Shown here piece after piece: positions 4,739 through 5,694 of a stretch of 5,694 bases of DNA (positions are counted from its first letter, which is position 1; each line of letters opens with the position of its first letter). This DNA is from CAZVCJ01 sp964625745. Lineage in GTDB: Bacteria > Chloroflexota > Anaerolineae > VGOG01. Where the stretch lies: NCBI GenBank assembly GCA_964625745.1, contig CAZVCJ010000236.1, positions 1 to 5,694 of the forward strand. The letters run 5' to 3'. The translations under genes and the position numbers were made by a program. The notes beneath the pieces are model-generated. The model saw only the letters and a list, made by a program, of their open reading frames with translations. It ran no database searches and had not been told where the DNA came from.

Positions 4739-5694
4739 ATGATTGATCCCAACTTCCCGCTGATTGACCTGCATCGCCATCTAGACGGCAACGTGCGCCT
4801 GGAAACGATCCTGGAGCTAGGGCGTCAGCACAACTTGCCACTCCCCGTCTGGGATCTCGAAGGGCTGCGCCCCTACGTCCAGGTGACGGCCCCCCAACCC
4901 GGCATCATGGCCTTCATCGCCAAATTCAAGTGGATGATGGCGGTGCTGGTGGACTACGCTGCCTGCCGCCGGGTAGCGTACGAGAACGTCGAGGATGCCC
5001 GGCGAGAGGGCATTGACTACATCGAACTGCGCTTCAGCCCGTGGTTCATGGCGGAGTCCCACCACCTCGATCCAGCGGGGGTGGTGGAAGCCGTGGCCGA
5101 TGGCGTGGAGGCGGGCGCGCGCGACTTGGGGGTCAAAGTGAACCTGATCGGGATCCTCAGCCGCACGTATGGGATGGAGATTGCCTGGAAAGAGTTGGAA
5201 GCCCTGTTGCAGCACAAGGATCGGCTGGTGGCTCTGGATTTGGCGGGGGATGAGGCGAACCAGCCGGGCTCCCTGTTCGTGGAGCACCTGCGGCGAGCGC
5301 GGGATGCCGGCTGGCAGGTGACTATCCACGCAGGAGAAGTCACGGGGCCGGAGAGCGTCTGGCAGGCCATTTGTGATCTGGAGGCCACGCGCATCGGCCA
5401 CGCCGTGCGGGCCACCGAGGACCCGGCTTTGTTGGACTACCTGGCCGAGCACCAGATCGGCATCGAGTCGAGCCTGACCAGCAACGTGCAGACCAGCACC
5501 GTGCCCGACTACGCCAGCCACCCGCTGCGAGCCTTTCTGGAGCGCGGGCTGTTGGCGACGATCAACACCGATGATCCGGGTATAAGTGGCATTGACCTGC
5601 GCCACGAATACGAGGTAGCTGCGCCAGCGGCGGGCCTGACAGCCGAGCAGGCACGCCAGGCCCAACGCAACGCCCTGACCATCGCTTTTCTCTC
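4739..5694 (+). CDS. add: Adenosine deaminase (partial, C-terminus beyond the window)
   Basis: This is a zinc-dependent cytoplasmic enzyme of purine salvage that converts adenosine (and usually deoxyadenosine) to inosine and ammonia. There are 318 codons in the window. Against a usual bacterial length of about 333, only some 15 residues are missing. It is an amidohydrolase-type TIM barrel. Metal ligands His12 and His14 lie in DLHRHLDGN, then HAGE (197-200) has ligand His197 and catalytic Glu200. RIGHAV has His221, and NTDDPG has metal ligand Asp278 and Asp279. These positions equal the numbering I recall for the E. coli enzyme. Long blocks such as LTSNVQTSTV, AGDE and EYEVAAPAAGLT resemble enterobacterial Add more than typical Gram-positive forms. 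One oddity is Ala222 where the family motif is usually GHG. The ATG follows AAGGA by 10 nt, and the gene has its own promoter. Identity is firm. Its functional link to the sugar operon is unclear. Confidence 0.95.
   Translation, partial: MIDPNFPLIDLHRHLDGNVRLETILELGRQHNLPLPVWDLEGLRPYVQVTAPQPGIMAFIAKFKWMMAVLVDYAACRRVAYENVEDARREGIDYIELRFSPWFMAESHHLDPAGVVEAVADGVEAGARDLGVKVNLIGILSRTYGMEIAWKELEALLQHKDRLVALDLAGDEANQPGSLFVEHLRRARDAGWQVTIHAGEVTGPESVWQAICDLEATRIGHAVRATEDPALLDYLAEHQIGIESSLTSNVQTSTVPDYASHPLRAFLERGLLATINTDDPGISGIDLRHEYEVAAPAAGLTAEQARQAQRNALTIAFL

Noticed and set aside
4817..5665. Open frame of 282 codons on the - strand over adenosine deaminase
   Set aside because: It is a shadow of a highly conserved gene on the + strand and has no family features.

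Overview
The window reads as ordinary bacterial chromosome: GC-rich, tightly packed genes, all on the + strand. It holds most of a pentose import and phosphorylation operon followed by a separately transcribed adenosine deaminase gene. The source cannot be fixed from sequence alone. The TTG starts and the palindromic intergenic repeats (a GTCATTGCGAG...GAAGCAATCTC type and a CGACTTCAGTCG type) remind me of environmental Chloroflexota such as Anaerolineae. That is an impression from memory, not a classification.

Layout. Positions 1-61 are the last 19 codons of an upstream gene, probably the periplasmic or lipoprotein sugar-binding protein of the transporter. Positions 62-281 are an unusually structured spacer: a perfect 15-bp hairpin (84-116), then a compound two-tier hairpin (122-195), a possible weak internal promoter (218-246) and a strong Shine-Dalgarno sequence. 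Next come a double-domain sugar ABC ATPase (282-1829, TTG start), its membrane permease (1826-2836, ATGA overlap with the ATPase) and a xylulokinase-type FGGY kinase (about 2939-4492). Positions 4493-4738 hold two palindromic repeats, a clear intrinsic terminator with a UUCG tetraloop (4637-4664), an extended -10 promoter (4677-4685) and the leader of the next gene. From 4739 to the window edge runs adenosine deaminase, lacking only about its last 15 residues.

How the parts work together. The binding protein, ATPase and permease form a ribose/xylose-class (CUT2) importer. The kinase phosphorylates the ketopentose D-xylulose to xylulose 5-phosphate, which enters the pentose phosphate pathway. 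Xylose or a related pentose is therefore the best substrate guess, but no xylose isomerase or regulator lies in the window. Adenosine deaminase (adenosine to inosine) belongs to purine salvage, and the terminator and promoter separate it from the sugar operon.

I see no new protein system here. The most notable non-coding signal is the tandem, possibly mutually exclusive, hairpin arrangement between the binding-protein and ATPase genes, followed by the nested palindromic repeats after the kinase gene.
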